Shown here: positions 7,789 through 18,699 of the stretch, one piece after another
Layout of the letters: every line of letters starts with the position of its first letter
Position numbering within the stretch: position 1 is the first letter of the stretch
Source: Stagonosporopsis chrysanthemi
Lineage: Eukaryota; Ascomycota; Dothideomycetes; Pleosporales; Didymellaceae
Direction of reading: 5' to 3'
Length of the DNA: 24,128 nt
Assembly (NCBI GenBank): GCA_022560025.1
Contig: JAFISE010000311.1
Location: forward strand, 1-24,128
The notes under the pieces: model-generated
What the model saw: the letters and a program-made list of their open reading frames with translations, nothing else
Told to the model about the DNA's origin: nothing
The model's database searches: none
Made by a program: the position numbers and the translations under genes

Positions 7789-9605
7789 CTATGATATCAC
7801 CTCACGGTTTGGCTTCAGTCCTTGCATGCGCTTCTGCTCCTTGCATATCAACGTTGTCAGCGGGCCCTTCGGCACATCCTCGCGATCCAGGAACAGCTCC
7901 ACCATTCTCACTCCCGTCGCATCGGACAGCTCCTTGCTAGCTAACACCTTCTCAAGCTCTCCCCAAGTTCTTGCCTCTGCAGTGAACGTGTTTTCTTTTG
8001 CGCCAAAGAAACTCGGTGCGACCAGGTATCTCCAAGCTGCAACATTGTTGTATGATGCCTGCAGCCCGTGTATCGCCCTTTCAATAGTATAGCCATCGTT
8101 GTTCAGCACAACAATGATGATATCGAGATCGTGCCTTATCATGGTCGAGATCTCTTGTACTGTCATCTGTAGACTGCCATCCCCGATGAACAGTATTGTG
8201 CGACCGCTTCTAGTGCTGCTGGCGCTCTGCGTCTGCATCTGTCGCAGAGCGAGTGCTGCCCCTTGCGCGGCGGGTAGCATATAACCGATCGAGAGCCAAG
8301 TCACAGGCGCGAAAATGCGAACGTTTGGTGGAGTGCGCATCTCGCGCACGCCGTAGCCGGAGGTACCGGTCTCGCCCATTACAATGTCTCCCGGACGTAT
8401 GAAGGAGCCAAATACATCCCAGAGCTTGGAATGAGAAATTACCTCATCCCTCTCAATGTTGGTAAAGGAAACAGGCTGCTGTTTGTGCCACGTGAGGCCG
8501 TGCAGGTCAGAAATCGAGTAACGTGTGATGTTAGCTGTATTGAGATGAGTGTGGAGTTGAGACACGGCCAATCTGGCAGGTATGTCGCGTAGCACTTTGC
8601 CTTGAATTCTGATCTCTGTGTCTGAGACAACAATGCTCTTCTCCAATTTCGGCTTCGCAGTCAAGGCATAAGAGTTTGTCGTACTGAAATGAGGTCCGAA
8701 GACCACGACTAGGTCTGCATGTTCAAAGAAGCTTTGTACTGATGCCTCGTCAAAACTGCCTTTGTACACGCCCTGGAAATTGGGAAGACCTTCGTCGATT
8801 AGCCCTCGGCCGTATGAGGTTGTCCATGTGGGCCATCCGGTAGCCGCGACCACAGCCTCGACGTCTTTGGTGATGTAAAGTGCTCTACATTCGCCATCGA
8901 CTAGGATGATGGGGCGCTTGGCTGTGTAAAGCTTGGTGAGGACTTCATCGACAGCGTCACTAATTGCTGTCGTTATGAATGGCTCAGGAAGCTTGAGTGG
9001 GTCTTGTAAGCCTGCCGCGCGGACTGATGCGTCGACTAGATCAACCGGAACTTCGATGTACACTGGTCTGCTGTGTATCAAGCATTGTTGGATCACCCGA
9101 TCGATCTCTTGGGGTGCAGTGAGAGGATCCCTTAAACTGGTTTGAGCCACTGTGACATGTGCGTGCATCTGGCTGAATCTTCGAAAGTTGCCATCGTTGA
9201 AGGTATGGTGAACAGTAACTCGGCCATCCTGCGTGGCTCGGTCCGGTGTCCCAACAATGTGCACAACTGGTGCACGTTCAGCAAATGCACCCGCAATTGC
9301 ATTGATAGCCGATAGCTCGCCAACTCCAAAAGTAGTCACTAGGGCCGCGATACCTCGGATCCTGCTGTAGCCGTCCGCAGCATATCCTGCGTTCAGTTCG
9401 TTTGTATTCCCGACCCAAAGCAAGCCTGACGGCTCGATGTAATCTAGCAGGTCAAGGTTGAAGTCGCCTAGGAAACGAATTAGCATTAACGAATGGAAAT
9501 GTCAGGCTCATGGTTTGTCCTACCCGGCACTCCATGGACAGCACCTGTGCCTATCTGGCGCAAGCGGGTGAACAAGTACTCTGCAAGTTTTATTGTCTCT
9601 GTCAT
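7789..9605 (-). CDS. Thiamine-diphosphate-dependent decarboxylase, pyruvate decarboxylase family
   Basis: This 586-residue enzyme should decarboxylate a 2-keto acid (pyruvate, indole- or phenylpyruvate) to an aldehyde, or form acyloins, using ThDP and Mg2+ in the cytosol. The model joins 9605-9524 and 9467-7789. The 56-bp intron splits the PG codon of HGVPGD, and splicing restores VHGVPGDFNLDLLDY. Catalytic residues match yeast Pdc1 closely in spacing: D29, E51 (NELNAGYAADGY) and the adjacent pair H114-H115 (VHHTF). The C-terminal ThDP/Mg motif is GDGS (456-459) to NN (483-484), followed by the catalytic Glu E490 (DGYTIE). Length is normal for the family. It lacks a targeting peptide. The 3' end faces the transporter 3' end across 46 bp. 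That this is a specialised rather than housekeeping decarboxylase is inferred from its neighbours. Confidence 0.92.
9468..9523 (-). other. intron of the ThDP decarboxylase
   Basis: This 56-bp intron (GTAGGA to CCTAG on the minus strand) interrupts a Gly codon. Without splicing the frame ends at a stop shortly after the first exon. With splicing the conserved HGVPGD motif forms. Confidence 0.85.
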
Positions 9606-9658
9606 TGTCAAGTGAGGTCTTGGCTGATTTTGCTGCACAGTTCCCGGTTCAAAGCTGC

Positions 9659-9665
9659 ATTTATA
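9659..9665 (-). promoter_or_regulatory. putative TATA box of the ThDP decarboxylase gene
   Basis: On the minus strand this reads TATAAAT, 54-60 bases upstream of the ATG at 9605, a usual distance in ascomycetes. There is no other support. Confidence 0.4.
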
Positions 9666-11060
9666 CGAAGCGTTTCGGTCCTTGCTAATCTGGCGTGGAC
9701 TGGCGTGAAGGGCGATTATGTGGTCAGGTGGGGTTCGCATGGCCGGCTACATGCGGGCCCCTCGGTTTGGCTAGCGCAGGTCTTGCAGGTCTCAGAAGTA
9801 AAGGCACACACGACAAAACAGTAATCGCAACGCTAGCAATGTATACTTATTGACCTTACCCCAATGTTCTGATGGTGTAACAAAAGATTTCTCCATCTAC
9901 GTATTCGTGTCAGAGTAAGATGGCGGTAAACACTTCTGTCCGTAGCTGCTCGCCGGCCATGCGTTAATGCTATTGATTATTGTAATTCTTGGAGCGATGG
10001 CACATCCGTCAAATTGAAACATCAGGGAATAGATTCTGCCATACATAACGCGCGGCAAGAAACACAACAGCCGTACTCCCAGAAAGATCCCATTTTAGCG
10101 ATTGATCAGGTATAAAGATGTAGAATCGGAGGTAAGCCCAGTCCAGCTGGGTTACCATTGGCTTGTGTATAGTTCTTGGCCCTTGATTGTTGCCGTTCCC
10201 TTGTCATTGGCTTTGCTTGAACTCGGCGAGCTCCTCGCCGACATCTATCATCCGATGGAGGTGTCCAAGCTGGTAAGTAATTAAACTCTGAGCGATCGTG
10301 ACGCAATTTCCTGGTTGGATGTTATGGTATGCAAAACATTTGGGTCTTTTAAATACATGCCAGTCAAAAGCTCGTCTCTGCTGAAAGAAGCTGTTGATGC
10401 GCGCCTGACCAAAAGCAGTAACTTCATCGTTCCGTATCGAGCTGTGCGCTTCTCCTACTATGCGACGCAAGACATCAGAGAATTGGATTAGAAGTTGCTC
10501 TGATGCCTGGCCAGCAGGGCTTGCCAACAAAGCTACGATTATCGAATGAATGGCCTTGGAGATATTTCGACCATCGCCTTATCCCGAGCCAAGGCGAGAC
10601 TTTGGTCGGCGCAGTGTTGTCCAGAATTACGTTCTCAAGCGCGCTCATCATCTAGATGCCTTGCTCTAGTGCCTTGTTGGATTGTGTGCGTATTTTTTTC
10701 GTCATTTCTCGGCGACTCTGCGCCTCTTCTCCCCCCTTGACTTCAGCGGGAGAAAGAACTGCAAAGTACTGACTTTCAGAGCCTCCTAAGAAAGGGATAC
10801 TTGCACGACACCTTCTTCCACTGAGGCGCAGTTGCTACAACAGCTTCGATGGACGTCGTATAGTGCGTTTGTGCTCAGTGTGCTGCGTCTAAAAGTGTCC
10901 CTCAATTTTTTTGTTTGTCATACAAGTATATCTGCACTGTGCTGGGGCATGTCAAGAAGACTTAAGAAAGGATCCATGTACACTCATTGCCCCTTTGATG
11001 ATCAATAACCGTATACATAAAAGCGCCGCGCTTTAGATATCCTTGCAGATACAGTTCACG
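9666..11060. other. intergenic region, no gene supported
   Basis: These 1.4 kb upstream of the ThDP gene hold only short overlapping open frames on both strands. The longest (10204-10530, minus) opens at a TTG, contains no earlier ATG and shows no known domain. No repeat, RNA gene or transposon similarity was seen. Composition is normal, so ordinary regulatory DNA or an old, unrecognisable gene remnant are both possible. Confidence 0.45.
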
Positions 11061-11370
11061 CGGCGGTGCATATCATCTTCTCTGCATCGGGTGCATAGCA
11101 TAAATCCGTGCAGGCCTGTGGGCGCAAGGTGCTAGTCGTGGCTTAGCAGGAGGGTGAACGCTGAATGGCACAGTGACACCTGTGCGTGATAACCAAGCCA
11201 CAGCGCCCTTGTCCTCAAAAAAGGAGCCGTGTACTAGAGTGCTGGAACTAGATGATCCATCTGCTGACTTTGGCCTGATATCAAGGAAGAAGAAAATGTA
11301 TGTGTATTGAGGATCGTGCGGGCTGTTTTGCGGAGGCGGGGTAAGGGACAGGTTCACAATACTGTGTCAA

Positions 11371-11699
11371 CTAAAGCCTGATATGCTCTGTAGTCAGATA
11401 GATAGATCGAAGAAGGATGCCGATGACAGGAACTCACCGCTCAGCGCTGATGTTGTTGGCGTAGAGTCGTCTAGGATGATATCGTATAGTTGTGTTAGCA
11501 TTGGCAAGGGTGTTGCGTGAATGATCGCGTTGATGTGGATCCATGCGGGGTCAAAGTGTTTTCCCTTGTCTCGTTGTTCCGCCAAATGTGTATTTACCAC
11601 AACTGGTTTCAATAGCGTAAATTTGCAAGAAAGTCGCTGGAATTTCATTAGTATTGTGGAAGTAGAGGACGTAGTCCTGTCATACCGATACCCAAGCAT
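11371..11699 (-). CDS. possible small spliced hypothetical gene
   Basis: An ATG at 11699 opens a frame that reaches a textbook fungal intron at 11437-11388: GTGAGT donor, CTGAC branch, CTACAG acceptor, 50 bp. Splicing gives a 92-residue product (11699-11438 joined to 11387-11371) ending in EHIRL. It has no recognised domain or signal peptide. It could be a gene, or part of a larger minus-strand gene that includes the WSC exons at higher coordinates. A second open stretch (11073-11357) lies just downstream but cannot be joined with confidence. Confidence 0.25.
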
Positions 11700-11887
11700 T
11701 TGGCGTCCAAGACGCCAATGTACAGTGTATGAGCTTTGGAAGGTTAAGTAAGAGATCAGAGACCGAAAGTGTCAGATATTAACCAGCTGACCGCAAGGCC
11801 CAACGTCTGTGACGTGCGTTGTCATAGTGTACATCGTCATTCTTGTGTGTTAGACGCCTGCTTACGAAGTAGGGGAAGAGAGCTTGC

Positions 11888-12257
11888 TTACGAAGGCCAG
11901 ACTACATCGTGTTCGAGCGTGGGCAAGAGTAGGGAAAGCTTCAAAGATAGGAACTAGCGAAGAGGTCAAGATAAGGGGGTAAGTGAGAAACAGGTGGAAT
12001 CATGGAGCAAATTGGTGTGACCGTCCTAGTGTTATGCAGCAGCACATGACGGATAGGATGGATTTACTTACTCGAGTGTGTATGGAGCTTTGAAGTTCAG
12101 TCAAGACGGATGTTTCGATGGTGTTGCTGACCGATCGTCCAATCCAACTGTCCACCTCTTGCTTGCTAATAATGTCTGGAACAAAGCACAGGGTAGCAGC
12201 ATACTTACCCTGTGATGATCGTGAGGGATGGGACCAGGCGTAATCATAGTACTCACC
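11888..12257 (-). CDS. candidate 3' exons of the WSC-domain gene
   Basis: If the donor GTACGT at 12324 is used with the acceptor CCCAG ending at 12258, the WSC reading frame continues in phase through 12257-12072 (starts GEYYDYAWSH, ends SSIHTR). A GTAAGT donor follows at 12071. An acceptor CTAG ending at 11954 would add 21 residues (FLSLKLSLLL...) before TAA at 11888-11890. No domain is recognised in this tail. Other strong-looking donors (GTGAGT at the start of this exon, GTAAGT near 12208) allow alternative models, so the structure is tentative. Confidence 0.3.
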
Positions 12258-12324
12258 CTGGGTCACATGTTTTTGCATTTGTAGAGCACAGCTTTGAGCA
12301 CAGAGATAAGAGATCAGGACGTAC

Positions 12325-12984
12325 CTGCGCCTTCACAAGGTTCTCGAAAATGCTGAAAGCATTTGCCCCTCCTCCGGCTTGAGTTTGGTCGCCAGCGGCC
12401 CTGATGTTACACAAGTCGTCTGGAAGCGAGTCTGGACCGGCGGTATCAAGGTTAAAGTTGTTGTTACAGTGGCAGGTGTTACCCTGAGTGAGACCGAAGT
12501 ACTTGTAGCCTCCACAAGCTGTCGCGCAATTGTCCTGAGTAGTCAGGTTCGAGCTGATGGGCGCGATGGCGGGCGGGAACGCTGCTTGGCCGGTGATGCT
12601 GGTGGCTGCCAAGCAGCCAATGTAGCTTCCATTTGTAGGTGTATGGGTACCATTGGTGTCCTCTAGAGGGGGTATCTCCTCGGGTGTGTTTATAAAAACA
12701 CTGACGTGGTCAAAGGATCCTCCGACCTGCGTGGGATTACCAGAGTTGAAGGATGTGCAACTTGCTGGGGTGCTGCCCGCGAGGTTGACTCCAGCGGCTG
12801 GGGTGCACAAGCAGTCGCGACCGCGCGCGATGGCGAAAAACGGATATCCCTGACAGCTCGTAGAGCAGAGCGCGTAGGTTAAATTGCTGTTGTCGTATAG
12901 CGCGTATCCAAAGCTGGAATCGTAAGCTTGGGTGAGGGGAATACATCCAATGTTCCTGAAGCCTTGCGTGCTGGGAGTGCTTGG
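12325..12984 (-). CDS. WSC-domain protein, main exon with two WSC domains
   Basis: This 660-nt exon (220 codons, open throughout) encodes two WSC (cell-wall carbohydrate-binding, Cys-rich) domains. Domain 1 runs from GFRNIGC to about HVSVF (residues 8-98 of the exon). Domain 2 runs from SYIGC to NAFSIFE. Each has the expected order of Cys residues around NLTYALC-STSC and TTQDNC-ATAC, plus YFGLTQGNTCHC in domain 2. Both lack the same two later cysteines of the eight-Cys pattern: N and V replace them in domain 1, and A and A in domain 2. The exon starts after an acceptor CAG preceded by CTGAC; an in-frame TGA lies just upstream. Many WSC proteins are secreted or membrane-anchored wall sensors or enzymes. 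The first exon, with any signal peptide, and the C-terminus are not resolved. Confidence 0.75.
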
Positions 12985-13309
12985 CTGGGTAGTTGGTCAG
13001 CAGCTGCCGTAGGCAGTAGATTAGACCGTCTCAAATGCTCAAAGCTGTATTTTGCAAACTGAAAACATGAAGGATCAAGACAAATCAAAAGAAACACAAT
13101 TGGTAGAGCGCCCTGACAACGTGAGTACGTGTGGCAAAGATGCTCTTGAAGGTGGACGAGGACTGAATCTTCGCAACGCAATAAGTGTTGCGAGGACAGC
13201 GATGATATTCACGATGTTGAGCAGGATCTCTTCTTATAATTCCGTCGTGATGTCTCTTAAAAACAACTGAGGGGCCTCCTGCAAGGACCTGTGACTGGAA
13301 TTTGGAGAG

Positions 13310-13375
13310 TCCACCGATAGCTGCGCCCGCTGTGTGGGTCACACAGAGAAGGCGAGCAAACCAGTACAGCATCAT
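13310..13375 (-). CDS. candidate signal-peptide exon upstream of the WSC exon
   Basis: Two adjacent ATG codons (13375 and 13372) begin MMLYWFARLLCVTHTAGAAI, which resembles a secretion signal ending in a small-residue cleavage site. It lies on the same strand, about 330 bp upstream of the WSC exon. I could not find a convincing donor that joins it in phase, so membership in the same gene is conjecture and the right-hand limit given is arbitrary. Confidence 0.25.
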
Positions 13376-13551
13376 TGATCAATCACGCGCGACGAGTGTG
13401 TCAACTGCAAGGCTAGGGTCATTCCAGATGCATTTGCGAGCCCGGATATCACATTGTGCAACGTTTCGTAAAATCTTTCGAGCCAAAGAGTCAATATAGA
13501 CGCAAAAGTAACAACAGCCCTGTAGTGTAACGTACGTCATACAATAGGCTA

Positions 13552-13684
13552 GCTGTCAGGCCCTGGCTGTCAGACCCTGGCCAAGCTGACAGTGACGATA
13601 TAGTACTGCTCCGAGCCTGTACTCACAGTCTTGACCTTTTTGGTGCTTGTTTGGCTCAGCGGCTCGGGCTGGGTTCTGACAGGC
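13552..13684. repeat. tandem and inverted CTGTCAG repeats at the edge of the AT-rich block
   Basis: GCTGTCAGRCCCTG occurs twice in tandem (13552-13565, 13566-13579). AGCTGACAG (13584-13592) and GGGTTCTGACAGG (13670-13682) carry the same core inverted. The DNA turns strongly AT-rich right after, near 13690. This may be the border of an LTR or a small inverted-repeat element; neither could be proved. Confidence 0.4.
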
Positions 13685-13689
13685 ACAGC

Positions 13690-14409
13690 AATAAGTAACT
13701 ACTAACTAGACCTCTAGCTTTAGGCTAAAAGAAGACACTAAGAAGAGACAGTATTAGTTACTAGGTCTTACGTAACTTGCTTGTTAACTAGCATAACTTA
13801 CGTAACCTCTGCTTGTTAACAAGTACAATATAATACTACTTGTTAACAAATAATACTCTTGTTTTATTAGACTAACTCTAGTTACTTGTCTATAAGTATC
13901 TCCTACTTAGTAGTATATAGCAAGTAGGAACACAACTATTAAGGTTTGTATTTAACCTAAGTAATAATCTTTGTTATTAGATCTTAACTTAACCTTCAAG
14001 CTAGAAAGTCTACTCTATACTACTTATTGTTACCTTTAGCTCTTAAGACAGACAGACTATATTTATACTCTTTATTACTAGCTCTAGTAAACTTTCTGTT
14101 AACTATATTTATCTTAAAGAACTAATTAATTAGTGCTTACAAGCTTTGCTTAAAGTACAACCTTAACATTTTAAATACCTATAAGATGTATACTCTGTTA
14201 GGAATTTGTGCTACTTCTAGTAGCTCTTGCCTATCTAACTCTAGTTACAACAATATAGATATAGATAGTACTTTAACCTCTTCTAGCAATATAAATATTG
14301 CTAAGCCTAACTTCTATAATAGTAGTTATAACAAGCTAGAAGATTAGCTTATATAATAGGACCTTTATTTTATATTCTAAAGTAATAAGGTATTAAAAGA
14401 CTAATATAT
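13690..14409 (+). mobile_element. 5' part of a RIP-decayed second Gypsy-like element (leader and gag start)
   Basis: This AT-rich DNA lies to the left of the inserted chromodomain element. From an ATG at 14186 one frame reads like the start of an LTR-retrotransposon gag: a Ser-rich N-terminus, then KPNFYNSSYNKLED-stop-LI, resembling gag of the NKLEDWLIQ type. TAG/TAA codons stand where Trp and Gln are expected. The frame reaches the TATAT target site and resumes after 21642. The region before 14186 probably holds the 5' LTR, whose ends I could not fix. Confidence 0.65.
13767..13848. repeat. repeated CTTGTTAAC motifs
   Basis: CTTACGTAACYT...GCTTGTTAAC occurs twice (13767-13788, 13797-13820). 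TGTTAACAAGTA (13814-13825) is inverted perfectly at 13837-13848. It may be LTR-internal regulatory structure of the second element. The AT bias raises the chance of coincidence. Confidence 0.4.
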
Positions 14410-14687
14410 TGTAAGAACAAGCCTAGTTCTTTAAGCCTACCTTTTACTACCTAACAACTACCTAACTTAGATCTATCTTCTAACTGCTTCTTAGTACAGT
14501 CTTCTCTAAGCTCCTAGGTATAAGAGAAGAAGCTTCTACAGAGTTTAGATAGATAGTTTTAAAGTATTTTTTTGTACAAGACCTATAGAAACAAAGATCT
14601 AGTTCTATAGTTTATTTTAGTGCTTCTATACACCTTATAGTAGATACTTATATAATTTAGACCTCTTTAGTATCTTATATTGTTATA
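14410..14687 (+). repeat. 5' LTR (278 bp) of the nested Gypsy element
   Basis: It starts TGTAAGAACAAG and ends TTGTTATA (ancestral ...GTTACA, from the copy at 2010-2287). It is the same length as, and collinear with, 21365-21642 and 2010-2287. Confidence 0.9.
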
Positions 14688-15489
14688 TTGTACTTTAAAA
14701 CTTGTCCTAGCTAGTAATAGCTTTATAATAATCTTACTATAGTTTATTTAGTTATTTGTACAAGCACAGCTAGAGTATTATACTTAAACTAAATAAGTCT
14801 TTAAATTGTTTATATAATAGTTATAATACTAGAGATCTCTTAACAACTAAAGCCTATAAGTTTAGAACTTCTTATAACTTACTACTCTAGAATTAACTTT
14901 AGAAAAGCTGTGTTAGATTGCGCTAAGATAGACACTTAGAGACTATTAATAACCTACTTAATTTAGATATAACTCTAATGTTAGGCACTACTACAAGACC
15001 TACTACTTAGTCCTAGAACTAATTAGGGGCTAGACGCCCTTAGGGCCCTATATTAGCACAACTGTCTGCTGCTAACAACAGATCTAATTTAGAGCTATTC
15101 TACTACAATCTCCTAAAAGAGATAGCCTAACTATAGCAAGAACTTGCTTAATTATATACTACTCTTGCTCTAGTAGATTGCTCTCTACCTATAATAGAAA
15201 CACTACTAATAAGTATACTATATTAATCTACTATAAGGCAGCTATTAGAAGCTAGCTTAGTACTTACAGTACGTAAGAAGCTCTCTAAAAGAACCTTTAA
15301 TACTAAGGTTCTTATAAATAGAAGTAACTCTACCTTTTAGTAATAGTATACTTTTATTTAAAACTAACTTAATATTAATACAGACTATTATTAGAGTGTG
15401 TGTGTGTATATAGCCCTTGTCTAATGTTATACCTCTAAATTAGCTAAAGAATACTTAGAACCTTAGTACTTCTCTAATAACAAGTTAGA

Positions 15490-16060
15490 CTATTTTTACA
15501 CTGTAGAAGAGATAATTATGCTCTTTAAGATATACTTTGTTACTAGGAACAAGCAGGCAGAAAGCTAAGCAGCTTTTAATTAACTCTAAATAGAGAAATT
15601 AGAAGCTTTTCTCACTTTTAAGAGCTGCTTTCTTAGTACAGCTATTAAAGAAAAAGTACTCTAATTAGAATAGTTTTACTATATATAGACTAAGATCTCT
15701 TTAAGTATTTAAGTACTTAATCTAAGCTTTAAGTAGTAATAGCATAATTCTTTCTTTTAAATAGTAGAATACCTAACTACTAACAATATAGAAAGGAAGA
15801 ACAACTTTACTATACTAACCTATACTGTTTTACAACTTCTAAGATTAACAAGAGCTTACTAGTTAGATATAAAATAGAGCTCTGTTATAACAAGTTAATA
15901 AGATTACTCTTCTCTTAGCTAATCTACTTACTTTGCCTAGAGTACCTCTGTGCTCTACTAACTCTCTAACATACCTGTACTTAAAAAGGATATAACTCTA
16001 AGAGCTTACTATAACTATAGAAAGCTAAGACACTTTACTAAAGATTGTACAGTACCTTGC
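15490..16060 (+). pseudogene. gag remnant of the nested Gypsy element
   Basis: From about 15499 the frame reads TVEEIIMLFKIYFVTRNKQA followed by stops in place of Gln/Arg codons, matching fungal Gypsy capsid sequence of the type that precedes EARxxFxxLR. A zinc knuckle follows at 16007-16048, where YYNYRKLRHFTKDC stands for CxxCxxxGHxxxxC. TGC/TGT are now TAC/TAT and the Gly codon is AGA. This is direct evidence of RIP-type loss of metal ligands. Confidence 0.75.
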
Positions 16061-16199
16061 GTATACAAAATTAAGGTAGAATAAGAAGACTTTATTAATA
16101 CTAAAGAAGACTTTAACAAGACTAATACAATCTCTATAGAAAACAGTTCTACCTAAGAAGATTATCTTACTTAGGCCTAAACTAATATAATCTATTTAA

Positions 16200-17130
16200 T
16201 TTCTTACTATCTTATTTATTTAGTAGTCTTTATTTCTTTACCTCTACTATTCTTTGTAACTAAGAGCTTAATGTTTAACTCTACTCTTTAGTTAACACTA
16301 GTGCCTAAGGATTTTTGTTTTTAAACTCTAATATTATATATTCTATCTCTACTCTACTTTATAAACTTATTTAAAAGCTACTTTTTTTAGTTTAAGTTAA
16401 AAGTTTCTAGAATTAAATTACTTCTCTTATAACCTAGTATATATAGTTATACCTTATAGTTAATAGCTAGAAGGTATATAACTGCTTTTTTATTATTATA
16501 GACCCTAAATTACAAGACTGTATTATTAGAAATAAGCAGTCAAAGCGTTTTAAGCTATAACTTAATATAAATAAGTCTTTGTTAATATAGCCTACTAAAT
16601 ACTCTTAATTATATAATTCTACGCTGCCCTTATTAATAAGTTAATAACAACCTCTTAGAGAAGAAAAAGCCTAACAAGATATAGAGTAATAAGATACTCT
16701 TTAGAAATAGAAAGAGTATTAGTAATAATATATTGTTAGTACAACTATTTAATATATAAAAAGTATATTAAGGTTACCTAAGTTTTATTTACAACTTTTA
16801 GTGCTACCTAACAAAGTAGTAAACACTCTTGTAACTAGTCTAACTAAGATTACTACTATTACTATACTCTTAGCTAATACTTTTTACTTTTTAATAAAGA
16901 AACTATACAACAAGTTCTTTATAATTACTTTATACAAGATAAATTGTATTATAGAAGAGAAGTGTAACTAAGACAACTCTAACAATGCTTAACTAATCTA
17001 AGAATACTTACTAGCTTAATACTCTTAGCTTACTAATATGTTTAGTAAGGCAGAAGCTAATTCCTTCTAGAACACTGCTTCTACAACTACAAGATTGTTT
17101 TAAAAGAACTTTTACTAAACTATTACTTTT
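16200..17130 (+). pseudogene. aspartic protease region of pol (nested Gypsy element)
   Basis: At 16291-16314 the frame reads VNTSA-stop-GF where retroviral-type proteases have VDTGA and a Gly/Phe. Active-site Asp is Asn (GAC-to-AAC) and Gly is Ser. The surrounding frame is broken by stops. The linker to the reverse transcriptase is too decayed to follow. Confidence 0.6.
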
Positions 17131-17274
17131 TCTAATATAAATAGAACCTAGAAGAACTTAAAGCTACTAAGAAGTTTATATAAGAACAGCTGCGCTATAG
17201 TTAAATTAAATGCAGCTAAAGCCTATTTATATTACCTATACTATATATATAAAAACTAAATAGAAGCCTATATA

Positions 17275-18250
17275 TTTATATAGACTATTATAAATTAAAT
17301 AATTTAACTTATAAAGACTTTTATCTAATACCTTATATAAATAAGCTACTTGCCTAACTATCTAAGGTAAATATATTTACTAAGTTTAGTATTTAATTAG
17401 CTTTTAATTAAATCTATATATATCTTGCTTCTAAAGAGTATACTATATTCTAGATATATTACAGTATATATAAGTGTAAAGTCTTACTATTTAGTTTGTA
17501 TAATAGCTCTGCTACGTACTAATACTATATAAACAACGTTCTAATTAACTACTTAGATAACTTCTATATTGCTTACTTAGACAACATACTTATCTACTCT
17601 AAAGACGCTTAGACTTACTAGATATATATTAAAAAGGTTCTAGAACGTCTTTACTCTGCATGCCTCTAAGTTAATATTAAGAAAAGTAAATTCTGTATAA
17701 CTTATACTTAGTACCTTAGGTATATCTTTATAAACAAAGGTATTAACGTAGATCTTAAGAAGGTATAGGTTTTAGCAGACTAGAAGCTACTTATAACTAT
17801 AACAGGTATAAAATTATTCCTAGGCTTTACTAGTTTCTATTAATAATTTGTGCCTAAGTTCTCTTAGGTAGCGAAACCTTTAATTATATTATAAAGTCTA
17901 TTAAATACCTTTAAATAGACTTTAGACTGCTAGGCTAGCTTTAAAAAGCTTAAATAGAGTTTATTAGCTATTTTAACTCTATGCTACTTTAACTTAGACT
18001 TTAACACAAAGCTTAAGACTAATATATTAGATAAAGTAGTAGCTAGTGTTATGTCTTAGAAATATGTAGACAACTGCTAGTACTTTATAGTGTTTTATAG
18101 CTGTTTCCTATTAGGTTTAGAGCTTAACTAGGAGATTTTTAACAAAGAGCTCTTTGCTATCTTCTAAGCCTTTAACAAGTAAAGAGCAGAGCTAACGTCT
18201 ATACTAAATTAGATTTATGTCTACTCTAACTACTATTCTCTAGAATATTT
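17275..18250 (+). pseudogene. reverse transcriptase / RNase H remnant of pol (nested Gypsy element)
   Basis: A long continuous frame reads YIDYYKLNNLTYKDFYLIP, then LSKVNIFTKF and KCKVLLFSLYN, and YLDNFYIAYLDNILIYSKDA at about 17548-17607. These match Gypsy RT blocks. The catalytic YLDD box (17574-17585) is YLDN, with the second Asp codon changed GAC-to-AAC. Downstream blocks (VDLKKV, ITGIKLFLGFTSFY) and an RNase H-like stretch near 18000-18060 follow. Stops fall where Gln, Arg or Trp are expected. Confidence 0.82.
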
Positions 18251-18699
18251 TATAACTACTAAAGTCTTAAATGCCTAACAAGCTAAGTAAGCAGAGGCAC
18301 TTACTCTATTTAACTTCTAAATTAAGTACGGTCTAGAGAAGAATAATAAGAAAGTAGATATTCTTAGCTAAAGAAAGTAAGACCTAGCTAACCTTAAGTT
18401 GGCTTAGGAAGATAATTACTCTTAAGTAATATTAGGTCTCTAACAACTTTACAACTATTTTAACTCTAATCTTACCTAAGTCTATTTTTTATATTCTTTA
18501 GTACACGCTATCTGCACTTTAGAGCTAGAGATATAGTTAGACTCCTTAGAACTAATTAAAGCTGTGCTGTAATATAATTGCTAGGCCTTTAAAAAAAAGT
18601 AAAAATCTCTAGCTTCAGGTTATTAGATCTATAATAGTCTACTTCTATATTAAGATTAGTTATATATAGTCTTAGACTTTTTATTATGTATATGCCTTA

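Noticed and set aside
10204..10530. 108-codon minus-strand frame
   Set aside because: It starts at TTG. The only internal ATG leaves a very short peptide, and no domain was recognised.
12175..12208. Intron GTAAGT...TTCCAG on the minus strand
   Set aside because: It is only about 33 bases long, below usual fungal intron size, and the frame is open through it.
12540..12560. GGTTCGA resembling a tRNA T-loop
   Set aside because: It falls inside the WSC coding exon and no cloverleaf arms surround it.
15393..15410. GT dinucleotide run in the retroelement
   Set aside because: It is too short to be a meaningful microsatellite and lies inside decayed gag.
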